Notes under the pieces: generated by a model
Databases searched by the model: none
The model's input: the letters and a program-made list of their open reading frames with translations, nothing else
Told to the model about the DNA's origin: nothing
Translations under genes and position numbers: made by a program
Assembly (NCBI RefSeq): GCF_016894265.1
Contig: NZ_CP069791.1
Coordinates: 1,984,001-2,048,000, forward strand
Length of the DNA: 64,000 nt
Reading direction: 5' to 3'
From: Corynebacterium tuberculostearicum
Lineage (GTDB): Bacteria > Actinomycetota > Actinomycetes > Mycobacteriales > Mycobacteriaceae
Part shown: piece after piece, positions 54,769 to 63,315 of the stretch
How the letters are laid out: each line of letters opens with the position of its first letter
Position numbering within the stretch: position 1 is the first letter of the stretch

Positions 54769-55849
54769 CGGCGAGGCGGTCGACGGCGGCATCGATGCGC
54801 TCATCGGTGCCATTGAGGCCGATGCGCACGTGCTTCTCGCCGGCCGGGCCGTAGAAGTCGCCCGGGGCAGCGAGGATGCCGCGCTCAGCCAGCCAGTCGA
54901 TGGTCTCGCGGCAATTCTCGCCCCGGGTGGCCCACAAGTACAGGCCGGCATCGGAGTGGTCGATGGTAAAGCCGGCGTCGACAAGCGCGTGCATGAGCAC
55001 CGCACGGCGGGAGGCGTAGCGGTTGCGCTGGAGGGCCTCGGTGTCGTCGTCGTTTAGCGCGGCGACCATGGCGGCCTGGATGGGGCCTGGAACGATGAGG
55101 CCAGCGTGCTTGCGCAGCTGCAGCAGCTCGGCGATGAGCTCGTTATCGCCCGCGAAGAAGCCGGCGCGGTAGGAGGCCATATTCGCCGTCTTGGACAGCG
55201 AATGCATGGCGATGAGGCCGGTGTTATCGCCATCGGTCACGCGCGGATCAAGGATGGACACCGGCGGATTATCGTCGTTCCAACCCAGGCTCATATAGCA
55301 CTCATCGGAGGCGATGATGGCGCCGTTCTCGCGCGCCCACGCCACGATGCGGCGCAGTTCCTCCACGCCGAGCACGCGGCCGGTGGGATTGGACGGCGAG
55401 TTCAAAAAGACCAGGGAGGCATCCTGGAAATCGGAATCCGCGCGCAGCGGCTTAGCACCGGCGAGCAAGGCGCCCACCTCATAGGTGGGATAGGCCACCG
55501 AGGGAAAGGCGACGGTCTCGCCGCGCATGCCCAGAAGCGTGGGCAGCCAGGCGATGGCCTCTTTGGTGCCGACCACCGGTAGGACGCGGTCTACCTGCAT
55601 GTTATAGCGGCGGGTGAGCGCGGCGGCGATGGCCTCGCGCAGCTCCGGGGTGCCGGCGGTCTGCGGGTAACCAGGGTTCTGCGCGGCCGCGGTCAACGCG
55701 AGCTGCACGCCCGGGGACACAGGGTCAACGGGGTTGCCCACCGAGAGGTCAACGATTCCACCCGGGTGGGCCTGGGCCTTCTTCTTGGCGCCGGCCAGCG
55801 AATCCCAGGGGAAGTCTGGAAGCGTCTTTCCTAGCGGTGTGCGGGCCAT
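54761..55849 (-). CDS. dapC: N-succinyldiaminopimelate aminotransferase
   Basis: 362 residues of fold-type I PLP aminotransferases. The PLP lysine is in HSLSKTANMASYRAGFFAG, and the NSPSNPTG block (residues ~150) is conserved. This DapC type is encoded next to fdxC in actinobacteria. It converts N-succinyl-2-amino-6-oxopimelate to N-succinyl-LL-DAP between DapD and DapE. It follows the ferredoxin gene after 3 bases. Confidence 0.92.
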   Translation of the reverse strand: MARTPLGKTLPDFPWDSLAGAKKKAQAHPGGIVDLSVGNPVDPVSPGVQLALTAAAQNPGYPQTAGTPELREAIAAALTRRYNMQVDRVLPVVGTKEAIAWLPTLLGMRGETVAFPSVAYPTYEVGALLAGAKPLRADSDFQDASLVFLNSPSNPTGRVLGVEELRRIVAWARENGAIIASDECYMSLGWNDDNPPVSILDPRVTDGDNTGLIAMHSLSKTANMASYRAGFFAGDNELIAELLQLRKHAGLIVPGPIQAAMVAALNDDDTEALQRNRYASRRAVLMHALVDAGFTIDHSDAGLYLWATRGENCRETIDWLAERGILAAPGDFYGPAGEKHVRIGLNGTDERIDAAVDRLAGA

Positions 55850-55852
55850 GTC

Positions 55853-56176
55853 TTACTCCTGATTCTGTGGCGGAAGCGCGGCAATCATCGGGACGTCAAA
55901 GTCCTGCGGGCCGAGGGCCGCCGCGCCGCCTGGGGAGCCCAGGTCATCGAAGAAGGCGGCGTTGGCGTCGTTGTAGTCCAGCCACTCATCGGGAACGTCG
56001 TCCTCGTAGAAGATGGCCTCGACCGGGCAAGCCGGCTCGCAGGCGCCGCAGTCCACGCACTCATCCGGGTGGATGTAGAGCATGCGCTTGCCCTCGTAGA
56101 TGCAGTCAACAGGGCATTCCTCAACGCAGCCGCGGTCCATTACGTCAACGCAAGGCTGTGCGATCGTATATGTCAT
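55853..56176 (-). CDS. fdxC: 7Fe-8S ferredoxin
   Basis: 107 residues. The N-terminal ferredoxin fold has Cys in [17 protein letters not shown] (C9, C17, C21...) and [12 protein letters not shown], the arrangement of a [3Fe-4S]/[4Fe-4S] ferredoxin in actinobacteria. The C-terminal extension is Pro/Ala-rich. It passes electrons in redox reactions; the partner is not encoded nearby. Operon with dapC (3-base gap). Confidence 0.95.
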   Translation of the reverse strand: MTYTIAQPCVDVMDRGCVEECPVDCIYEGKRMLYIHPDECVDCGACEPACPVEAIFYEDDVPDEWLDYNDANAAFFDDLGSPGGAAALGPQDFDVPMIAALPPQNQE

Positions 56177-56229
56177 GGAGATTCCTTGAAGCTTCCTGAT
56201 TTCTCGGATTTGGGATGTTTAACAGTATG

Positions 56230-56607
56230 TCACTTCTGCTTGAAAAATGGCCAAACGCCCCCGCCTATCCCGGCCAAAAGCAGGAGCAGGCTGAGAATAT
56301 TATTGGCCAAGAGCATGTCTCCTGTCATCGGTACGAGGAGCATGAAGGCGAAAAAGCCCAGGCACCAAACGATGAGCGGGATGGCGCCGACCATCGGCGC
56401 GGGGCTCCATAGCCGGGCGGTGCGGGTGAGCACGGAGTTAAACCACCACGCAAGCAGGATGGTGATGGGAAAAGCCACGCTCGCACCGTTAGACAATGGA
56501 ATGCGCGCGGTGAGGTAGATGACCTCGAGGAAGACCGACAGCAAGGCGCCGATGGCCAGCCACACTAGGCCGGTGACCTGCTCGCCGCGGCTAAATTCCG
56601 TGCGCAT
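56230..56607 (-). CDS. Small membrane protein downstream of mshB
   Basis: 125 residues with about four hydrophobic segments (LVWLAIGALLSVFLEVIYL, VAFPITILLAWWFNSVL, VGAIPLIVWCLGFFAFM, and a last one). The start ATG overlaps the mshB stop (TAATG). Mycobacteria have a similar gene after mshB (Rv1171 type). No motif allows a function. Confidence 0.8.
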   Translation of the reverse strand: MRTEFSRGEQVTGLVWLAIGALLSVFLEVIYLTARIPLSNGASVAFPITILLAWWFNSVLTRTARLWSPAPMVGAIPLIVWCLGFFAFMLLVPMTGDMLLANNILSLLLLLAGIGGGVWPFFKQK

Positions 56608-57476
56608 TATAGGCCACCCAGCAGGTCATCGGCCGGCTCGCCCTGGCCCAGCTGGAAGTACTCGGCGCGCAGCAGGGGCATGACCAGCAGGTTAGACAGT
56701 CCATAGGCTCCGGGCACCCGCTCGGGTTCATGCAGCGCGGCCACGGCGGCCTCGGGGTTGGTGCGGGTGGTGGAGCCATCGGCCACCCAGATTTGGGAGG
56801 CGTGGGCGCGCATGGCGCAGCGCTTGGTGTCAAGGGCGGCGTCGGAAAGAGCGATGGTGACATCGGCGCCCTCGTTGGTGAAATTGTCCAAGTACTCCTG
56901 GCTGGGCTTGGTCCACCCGGCCGGCGCATCGAGGGTGTCCAGGCCGGCATAATTGGCGGCGCTTTCAAAAATGCCGTACCAAATGCGCGTGCTTGGCGAC
57001 GCCGCCTTCATCACCGCCTCATGCACCGCAATGTGGTCCGGGTGCCCGTAGCCGCCATCGGGCCCGTAGGTGAGGATGGCGTGGGGCTGGATGGCCTCGA
57101 GCTCGTCGCTCAGGAAATCGGCCGCCTCCTCGATGCGATTGACCAGTGCACGCGGGTTCTCGTGCGAGGGAGAGCCTGCCATGCCGGAGTCATGGAAGTG
57201 GCCGAAACCGCCCAGTTGGATGCCCTTGACGCCCAGGGCATCGAGGGCATTGGCCAATTCGCGGGCGCGGAAACCGCCGAGCTGATCATGATCGGCCAAG
57301 CCTTGGTAAGGCTCGCCGATGACCTCGCCGTCCTCGCCCAAGGTAAGCGTAATGACGATAACCTCGGCGCCGCGTGCGGCTAGAGTTGCCAGGGTGCCAC
57401 CCATAAAGAGGGTTTCATCATCCGGGTGGGCGTGCACTGCCACCACGCGGTAGCCGGTTAGGTCCTTAGTCTTCAT
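56607..57476 (-). CDS. mshB: N-acetyl-glucosaminyl-inositol deacetylase
   Basis: 289 residues of the PIG-L/LmbE deacetylase family. The zinc site is AHPDDETLF (H17, D19/D20), with a second His in GHPDHIAVHEA. It removes the acetyl of GlcNAc-inositol, a mycothiol synthesis step. The related Mca, which detoxifies mycothiol conjugates, has the same fold, but the gene order favours MshB. Its 5' end overlaps lpqW by 11 bases. Confidence 0.9.
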   Translation of the reverse strand: MKTKDLTGYRVVAVHAHPDDETLFMGGTLATLAARGAEVIVITLTLGEDGEVIGEPYQGLADHDQLGGFRARELANALDALGVKGIQLGGFGHFHDSGMAGSPSHENPRALVNRIEEAADFLSDELEAIQPHAILTYGPDGGYGHPDHIAVHEAVMKAASPSTRIWYGIFESAANYAGLDTLDAPAGWTKPSQEYLDNFTNEGADVTIALSDAALDTKRCAMRAHASQIWVADGSTTRTNPEAAVAALHEPERVPGAYGLSNLLVMPLLRAEYFQLGQGEPADDLLGGL

Positions 57477-59097
57477 CTATCCTCCAGCGGGGCGCGGTGA
57501 TAAGACCCTCGTCCCAATCATCGATGCTTTGGCCGGGGCCTACAATACCCTCCCCGAGCGCGTGGATACGCGTCTCATCCACCAAAGGCACGTAGAGGGC
57601 TTCTTTAGAGTTCACATCGCGAATGCGTCCGAGTGCTTCCTTCGGGCTCATGGCGCCGGATAAAATCTCCTCGCGAATCTCCTCCGCGTTCTCCGGGCAG
57701 ATTCCGGACAGGTCGCCGGCGAGCGGCTGCTTGTCATCGCAGCTGAAGATATTTGCCGCGGCCACCGAGTTCAGGGAGATATCCTCCCAGGTCACTACCG
57801 CATCCACCTCACCTTCGGGCAGGAGCTTGGAGGTGATCGTGGTCAGGCGCTCGGACACCACCTCGGCACCGATCCCGTGGGCTTCGAGGACGTCATAAAG
57901 CGTATTGGCCGCGGCCAAGGCCGTGGGGCTGGTGGGGTCTACCGCAAAGCGAATCGGCTTCTTACTCGCGCGAGTGCGCAGCGCAGTGAGGTCCGTGTCC
58001 TTACTTATAGGGTTATTCCCCGGTTGGAGGTTAGAAGCGCGGCCGGTGGCCAAGCGCGCGACCTGGTCCGTGTCAATCAGCGAGGCCAATCCGCGGCGCG
58101 CGGCCCTTTCTTCCAGTGCTCCATCCGCAGTGGACATGTGCAGGCGCAGTTGGCGCGGGCGTGTCAGTGTCTTATCGGAAACATGTCCCAAAAGGCCCAG
58201 TGCCTCCTGCGAGGTTTGGCCAGGCGTGAAGTCCGCGAAACCAATCTGCCCGGAGCGCAGCATATTAAGCGCCTGGGTGCTATCGCGCACCTCGCGCAGC
58301 TGGATGACGTCCACCTGCGCCGGATTGGCACCCCAGAAGCGGTCGTTCCGGTTCAAGGTAATGACTCCGCGGCCGCGGTCCACGCTATCGACGAGGAAGC
58401 GCCCGGCCGATGCCGGAATCTTATCGGCTAAGGCAGAGCCGAAGTTATCGTCCTGCAGCAGGTGGGAAGGCAGCAAATTATGAAAAAGCAGGTGCCAATC
58501 TTTCACCTTCTGGGAAAAGTCCACGGTGACTACGCGGCCGCCATCGGAGGTATTGACGGCCGATATGGCGTGGTAGCCGGCGGGATCGCGCACACCGGCG
58601 GTGGTGGTCATCTGCTTCCACAGGTAGCTAAAGTCCGCACCGGAAATGGGTGTGCCATCGGACCATTGTGCGGGCGAGGCAATGACGTAGCGCACCCGCT
58701 GCGCCACGCCCTTAGGCGCGGTGACCTCAGAGGCGGATTCGAGGATATCGGCGTCCCTTTGTCCGTTGTGGAACGCCGAGGGCAGAACTAGTTCTGCGAT
58801 CTGGTCGACCAGCTCGGAGTTATTGGCCACCAAGTGCGGGTTCAATCCCGCGCGCAGAGGGTCCACACCCACCGAGATGGTGGGGCGCTTGGCGGAGTCG
58901 GCATCCTGCGGCTGCTCTTCTTCCGGGGTAGGCGTGGTGGTGGTCTGATCTTCTTGCAGCACGGAGGCATTTTCCTCCACCACCGGCGGTGGGCCGGGGT
59001 TAGCCGCGCAGGCGCTAAGTAGTGCAAGGCTGGCGGTGCTGAGTACCGCTGCGATTGCCGACGCCGCGCGCCTTGGTGAAGCCGGATTCTTTTTCAT
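57466..59097 (-). CDS. lpqW: Lipoprotein with oligopeptide-binding fold (LpqW-like)
   Basis: 543 residues. Lipoprotein signal with lipobox LLSAC (Cys29), then a Pro/Glu/Thr-rich linker of ~45 residues and an extracytoplasmic SBP family-5 domain. LpqW in mycobacteria influences phosphatidylinositol mannoside and lipoarabinomannan balance rather than peptide uptake. There is no ABC permease near. It heads a six-gene minus-strand run with mshB, the membrane protein, fdxC, dapC and others. Confidence 0.9.
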   Translation of the reverse strand: MKKNPASPRRAASAIAAVLSTASLALLSACAANPGPPPVVEENASVLQEDQTTTTPTPEEEQPQDADSAKRPTISVGVDPLRAGLNPHLVANNSELVDQIAELVLPSAFHNGQRDADILESASEVTAPKGVAQRVRYVIASPAQWSDGTPISGADFSYLWKQMTTTAGVRDPAGYHAISAVNTSDGGRVVTVDFSQKVKDWHLLFHNLLPSHLLQDDNFGSALADKIPASAGRFLVDSVDRGRGVITLNRNDRFWGANPAQVDVIQLREVRDSTQALNMLRSGQIGFADFTPGQTSQEALGLLGHVSDKTLTRPRQLRLHMSTADGALEERAARRGLASLIDTDQVARLATGRASNLQPGNNPISKDTDLTALRTRASKKPIRFAVDPTSPTALAAANTLYDVLEAHGIGAEVVSERLTTITSKLLPEGEVDAVVTWEDISLNSVAAANIFSCDDKQPLAGDLSGICPENAEEIREEILSGAMSPKEALGRIRDVNSKEALYVPLVDETRIHALGEGIVGPGQSIDDWDEGLITAPRWRIDED

Positions 59098-59186
59098 CGC
59101 GGACTACTTTAGTCCCTCTACCCCGCCGAAACGAAGATTATTGGCGCTAGACTCGGCCATAGACCGCAACTTTTAAGGAGGCCCCG

Positions 59187-59849
59187 ATGCTCATCTGCCA
59201 AGAAATGTTCCTTCTACTAACCAAGGACAACGGCAAGAAGGAAGACTGGGTATCCAATAATGAGGCCGCCCTGCGCGCCACCGTACTCGCGGACCTGCTG
59301 CTGGGCGGTCACGTAGAGCTCGGTGAGAAGAAAAGGGTCGAGACTACCGCACAACGCCCAGAGCACCCCGTGTTGGCTTGGGCCTGGGAGGAGCTGCAGC
59401 AACACAAGGCCACCAGCATGCAGAGCCTCTTGGAGGCCTCGTGGTTTACCCCGCGGGAAATCATCGCGTTGGATTTCCACGCAAATGGACAGCTCGACGT
59501 GGAAAAAGCCAAGTGGTGGCAGATAAGCGGCGACCGCTACATCATGACGGACCTAGAGCTGGAAAAGGAACTGCGCGAACGGTTGGTTGCGGTGCTAGAG
59601 GCGCAGCGCCCAGCCGCGGTCAACGACGTCATTATTCTCGATATTCTCCGCGAGGTCAGCGGCGCCTATACCCTGCTGAAAAACAATGCGGAGGGAATGA
59701 AGCGCCGGGAGATGCGGGCACGCATTCAGGACATCAAAAAAGAGGTGGAGTATGACAAAACCGCCTCCTCAGCGGTCAAGGCCGTAGTTGAGGAGGCGGC
59801 AGCGGTTGCGGCGATGGTGGCCACATCAGCGGCAATCACCACCACCTAG
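59187..59849 (+). CDS. GPP34-domain protein
   Basis: 220 residues. The start CQEMFLLLTKDNGKK..., then ALRATVLADLLLGGHVEL, is the GPP34 (GOLPH3) domain, whose eukaryotic member binds phosphatidylinositol-4-phosphate. Bacterial function is unknown, but membrane association is likely. The C-terminal part is helical and Ala-rich. RBS AAGGAGG is well placed. Convergent with typA (11 bases). Confidence 0.85.
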   Translation: MLICQEMFLLLTKDNGKKEDWVSNNEAALRATVLADLLLGGHVELGEKKRVETTAQRPEHPVLAWAWEELQQHKATSMQSLLEASWFTPREIIALDFHANGQLDVEKAKWWQISGDRYIMTDLELEKELRERLVAVLEAQRPAAVNDVIILDILREVSGAYTLLKNNAEGMKRREMRARIQDIKKEVEYDKTASSAVKAVVEEAAAVAAMVATSAAITTT

Positions 59850-59860
59850 GGTGCGGCTTA

Positions 59861-61771
59861 TTACTTATTCATCTGCTTCTTGCGAGCAGCAGCACGCTTG
59901 CGGTCGGTAGCGGAAAGCTCCACCTTGCGCACGCGCAGGACGTCCGGGGCGACCTCGACGCACTCGTCGTTACCACAGAATTCCAGTGCTTCTTCCAAGG
60001 AGAGGGTGTGCGCCTTGGCCAGGGTGACGGTGGCATCCGCAGTAGCGGAGCGCATATTGGTCAGCTTCTTTTCCTTGGTGATGTTGATGTCAATATCCTC
60101 ATCGCGGTTATTGGCACCAACGACCATGCCCTCATAAGCCTCGGCGCCCGGCTCGACGAAGAAGTTGCCGCGGTCAGCCAGCTGCATCAGCGCGTACTGG
60201 GTGATCTGGCCGGTACGGTCGGCCACCAGGGAGCCGGTTGGGCGGGACTTGATCTCGCCGGCCCAGACATCCAGGCCGTCAGAGATGGAGTTAGCGATGC
60301 CGGCACCGCGGGTCTCGGTCATGAACTGGGTGCGGAAGCCGATGAGGCCGCGGGCAGGGACGCGGAAGATCATGCGTACCCAGTCGCCCTCGCGCACGTC
60401 CATGGCCTGCATCTGGCCCTTGCGGGCGGCCAGCAGCTGGGTGATAGCACCCTGGTGCTCGGACGGGGAGTCAATGGTGAGGATCTCGTACGGCTCGTAG
60501 GTCTTGCCGTCGATTTCCTTGGTCACAACCTGCGGCTTGCCGATGGTCAGCTCGAAGCCCTCGCGGCGCATGGACTCAATGAGCACGGACAGCGCCATCT
60601 CGCCACGGCCTTGGACCTCCCAAGCGTCGGGACGCTCGGTAGGCAGCACGCGCAGGGAAACGTTACCGATGAGCTCCTGCTCCAGACGGGCCTTGACCAT
60701 ACGTGCGGTGAGCTTATCGCCGCCGCCCTGGCCTGCCATCGGGGAAGTATTAACGCCGATGGTCATGGAGATGGCCGGCTCGTCCACGGTGATGCGCGGC
60801 AGGGCCTCTGGGTGCTCTGGATCGGCGATGGTGTCACCAATCATGACGTCAGAGATGCCGGAGATAGCAACGATGTCACCGGCGATGGCCTCCTCAGCGG
60901 GCTGGCGCTCGAAGCCAACGGTGCGCAGCAGCTCGGCGACCTTCACGGTCTTGGTGTGCTGGTTGCCATCCTCGTCGTAGTGGATCCAGGCCACCTGCTG
61001 GCCCTTCTTGATGCGGCCGGCGTAGATGCGCAGCAGCGCGATACGGCCCAGGAAGTCGGAGGCGTCCAGGTTGGTCACGTGCGCCTGCAGCGGGGCGTCG
61101 ACGGTAGCGGAGGGCTCTGGGAGGACGTTGTAGATGACGTCGAAAAGCGGCTGCAGATCCTCGCCTTCAGGGACGTTGCCATCGCCTGGGTTCTCGGTGG
61201 AGGCAACGCCGGCGCGGCCGGAAGCGTAGAGAACCGGAAGGTCCAGCAGCTCCTCGGCGGCGGCCGCAGCTTCCTCGTCCTCCAGGCCGGCGGCGATTTC
61301 CAGCAGCAGGTCCTGAGACTCGGAGACAACCTCGTCGATGCGGGCATCTGGGCGGTCAGTCTTGTTCACGCAGATGATAACCGGCAGCTTGGCTTCTAGT
61401 GCCTTGGTGAGCACGAAGCGGGTCTGCGGCAGCGGACCCTCGGAGGCATCGACGAGCAAGACAACGCCATCCACCATGGAAATACCGCGCTCGACCTCGC
61501 CACCGAAGTCGGCGTGGCCTGGGGTGTCGATGACGTTAATAATCAGGTCCTGGCCGTCCTTGCCCAGGCCCTTGCGGTGAATGGCCGTGTTCTTGGCCAG
61601 AATGGTAATGCCGCGCTCGCGCTCCTGATCATTGGAGTCCATGACGCGGTCCGTGTGTTCACCGTGGTCACCAAAGGCGCCGGACTGCTCCAGCATGCCG
61701 TTGACCAGGGTGGTCTTGCCATGGTCAACGTGCGCGACGATGGCAACATTACGGAACTCGGTATTACTCAC
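59861..61771 (-). CDS. typA: TypA/BipA ribosome-associated GTPase
   Basis: 636 residues from the GTG at 61771 (AAGGAG ten bases upstream). The G1 motif AHVDHGKTT, G3 DTPGHADFGGE and G4 NKTDRPDA are intact. The C-terminal EF-G-like domains include the TypA signature (GLIGFRTQFMTETRGAGI). It is a translational GTPase that helps ribosome assembly and stress adaptation. The C-terminus is rich in Arg/Lys. Confidence 0.96.
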   Translation of the reverse strand: MSNTEFRNVAIVAHVDHGKTTLVNGMLEQSGAFGDHGEHTDRVMDSNDQERERGITILAKNTAIHRKGLGKDGQDLIINVIDTPGHADFGGEVERGISMVDGVVLLVDASEGPLPQTRFVLTKALEAKLPVIICVNKTDRPDARIDEVVSESQDLLLEIAAGLEDEEAAAAAEELLDLPVLYASGRAGVASTENPGDGNVPEGEDLQPLFDVIYNVLPEPSATVDAPLQAHVTNLDASDFLGRIALLRIYAGRIKKGQQVAWIHYDEDGNQHTKTVKVAELLRTVGFERQPAEEAIAGDIVAISGISDVMIGDTIADPEHPEALPRITVDEPAISMTIGVNTSPMAGQGGGDKLTARMVKARLEQELIGNVSLRVLPTERPDAWEVQGRGEMALSVLIESMRREGFELTIGKPQVVTKEIDGKTYEPYEILTIDSPSEHQGAITQLLAARKGQMQAMDVREGDWVRMIFRVPARGLIGFRTQFMTETRGAGIANSISDGLDVWAGEIKSRPTGSLVADRTGQITQYALMQLADRGNFFVEPGAEAYEGMVVGANNRDEDIDINITKEKKLTNMRSATADATVTLAKAHTLSLEEALEFCGNDECVEVAPDVLRVRKVELSATDRKRAAARKKQMNK

Positions 61772-61938
61772 TAGTGGGGTTCTCCTTCGGAGGATCTACA
61801 GCGCTTGCGCGCGCGAAATTGATCTTGAACGAGCTCCCACGATACCCCCTTAAAGGGCCAAGTGCAGCATTGGGGATGGCTTTACCCCGTAACGCACCGT
61901 ATAGAACGGGCGAAAAATCTTATAGATTGCCAAAGCAC

Positions 61939-61966
61939 TTGACACTCCCCCAGCCATCACTATCGT
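61939..61966 (+). promoter_or_regulatory. Candidate promoter of the 62047 gene
   Basis: TTGACA (61939-61944) with TATCGT (61961-61966) 16 bases on, about 80 bases before the GTG start. It lies in the 275-base typA/62047 divergent spacer, otherwise nothing is evident there. Confidence 0.4.
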
Positions 61967-62046
61967 TACTGTAGGTAATATTGTTACAAATGTGACAACT
62001 GGGGTTTAGCCCCCTCCCCCGAGACCGCACCCAAGGAATTGATAAC

Positions 62047-62775
62047 GTGAGCCACGCCCGCACCACCTGGCGCCTGTCCGGCCGCACCGGTTATATCGCC
62101 GCTGCCACGGCCGCGCTCATCGGCCTCGCCTCTCCCCTCGTCGCCCCAGCGCAGGCTTCCGCACCGGATCTTTCTTCCTTGGTGCAGCAGGCGTCCTCCC
62201 ATAGCCCACTGGACGAGCTCGGCCGCCCCAACCAGGAAACCCAGGACCGCATCCGCGCTTTTGCGGCACAACCGTGGATTCCCGAGGATGTTCGCAACGC
62301 TATCCTCTCGGGCCTCGCGTTCTTCGCCGGCGGCGGCGATGGCAAGGACGGGGTAGCCATGCCGGAGGGCAATAACCCGAACTTCCGCCAGTTCTACTGG
62401 CCCACGGTCTCCGCACACTGCATCGACGGCACCAGCGATGCCATGGGCTCGGCCATCGCCGTTCCCGGCCCCACCGAAATGCCGGCACCGGGCGCAAAGC
62501 CCGGTGAAACCGTATTCCTCTTCACCGCTCTTGGCACCCCACCGGCCGCGCGCGAACAAGGCGGGATGAACGTGCAGTGGTTCAACCTTGACACCCTGCG
62601 CAGCGGTGTCACCCCACTGAATAACAATGGCATCAATCAGGACGGCCCTACCACCTTGTCCGGCACCGCCCAGACCGGCAAGGGCACCGTCATCGCGCTG
62701 CTTTCTGGCGGCGTGAACACCCAGGAATCCCGCTGCAATTTTGCCCCGACCGCCGCCTTCCTTGAGGTGAAGTAG
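62047..62775 (+). CDS. Secreted protein of unknown function (Rv1157-like)
   Basis: 242 residues from a GTG at 62047. A signal peptide (RTGYIAAATAALIGLASPLVAPAQA) is followed by a ~200-residue domain with two Cys (CIDG and CNFAP) that could form a disulfide. The run typA divergent from this gene plus the next DUF402 gene mirrors the mycobacterial Rv1157-Rv1165 neighbourhood. No enzymatic motif seen. Confidence 0.75.
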   Translation: MSHARTTWRLSGRTGYIAAATAALIGLASPLVAPAQASAPDLSSLVQQASSHSPLDELGRPNQETQDRIRAFAAQPWIPEDVRNAILSGLAFFAGGGDGKDGVAMPEGNNPNFRQFYWPTVSAHCIDGTSDAMGSAIAVPGPTEMPAPGAKPGETVFLFTALGTPPAAREQGGMNVQWFNLDTLRSGVTPLNNNGINQDGPTTLSGTAQTGKGTVIALLSGGVNTQESRCNFAPTAAFLEVK

Positions 62776-63312
62776 ATGCCGGTGGATCTCCATCCGGTCA
62801 AGCGCGAGACCTTTAATACCGCCGAGTACACCAATACCGATCCCAAGGGATTCCTGCGCGAGGTCGACACGTACACCGAGACGGATTTCGGCCTCTACAT
62901 GGCTCGCGGCGCCGATCACCCGCGCTTTGGTTACCTGGAATCGTGGCTGCTGCCCGATCTCAACCTGCGCGCCAATATCTTCCATTTCCGCCCCGGTGTA
63001 GACGTCGACCAGGACTTTTATATTGATGTGGCCGAAATCCAACGCGATGGCACGGTGTGGACCACCCGCGACCTTTATGTGGATCTAGTAGCCACGCGCG
63101 GCGAGCCCATTTCCGTGCTCGATATTGATGAACTCTCTGCCGCTACCTCCGCCGGCTTGATTTCTGCCGAAGACGCCGAGAAAGCGATCGACACTACACT
63201 TGCCGCGGTCGAGGGCATTACTCGCAGCGGTGATGATGCGATGGCTTGGTTGGCGCATCAGGGAATACACTTAACGTGGTCCGATAACATCACCCTAACC
63301 CCAGAAGGATAA
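62776..63312 (+). CDS. DUF402 (FomD-like) protein
   Basis: 178 residues, ATG directly after the previous stop. The block YIDVAEIQRDG...RDLYVDLVATRGEP...LDIDEL is the DUF402 signature, shared with FomD hydrolases that act on nucleoside phosphate conjugates. Metal-binding Asp residues are in DLYVDLV and DIDEL. Function in corynebacteria unknown; a nucleotide hydrolase is likely by fold. Confidence 0.85.
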   Translation: MPVDLHPVKRETFNTAEYTNTDPKGFLREVDTYTETDFGLYMARGADHPRFGYLESWLLPDLNLRANIFHFRPGVDVDQDFYIDVAEIQRDGTVWTTRDLYVDLVATRGEPISVLDIDELSAATSAGLISAEDAEKAIDTTLAAVEGITRSGDDAMAWLAHQGIHLTWSDNITLTPEG

Positions 63313-63315
63313 TTT

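Noticed and set aside
54768..55005. N-terminal extension of the pseudouridine synthase into dapC
   Set aside because: The upstream 79 codons are Pro/Ser/Thr-rich shadow of dapC; the GTG at 54768 gives the usual family start.
60008..61399. Long open frame opposite typA
   Set aside because: Antisense shadow; the minus strand encodes intact TypA with all GTPase motifs.
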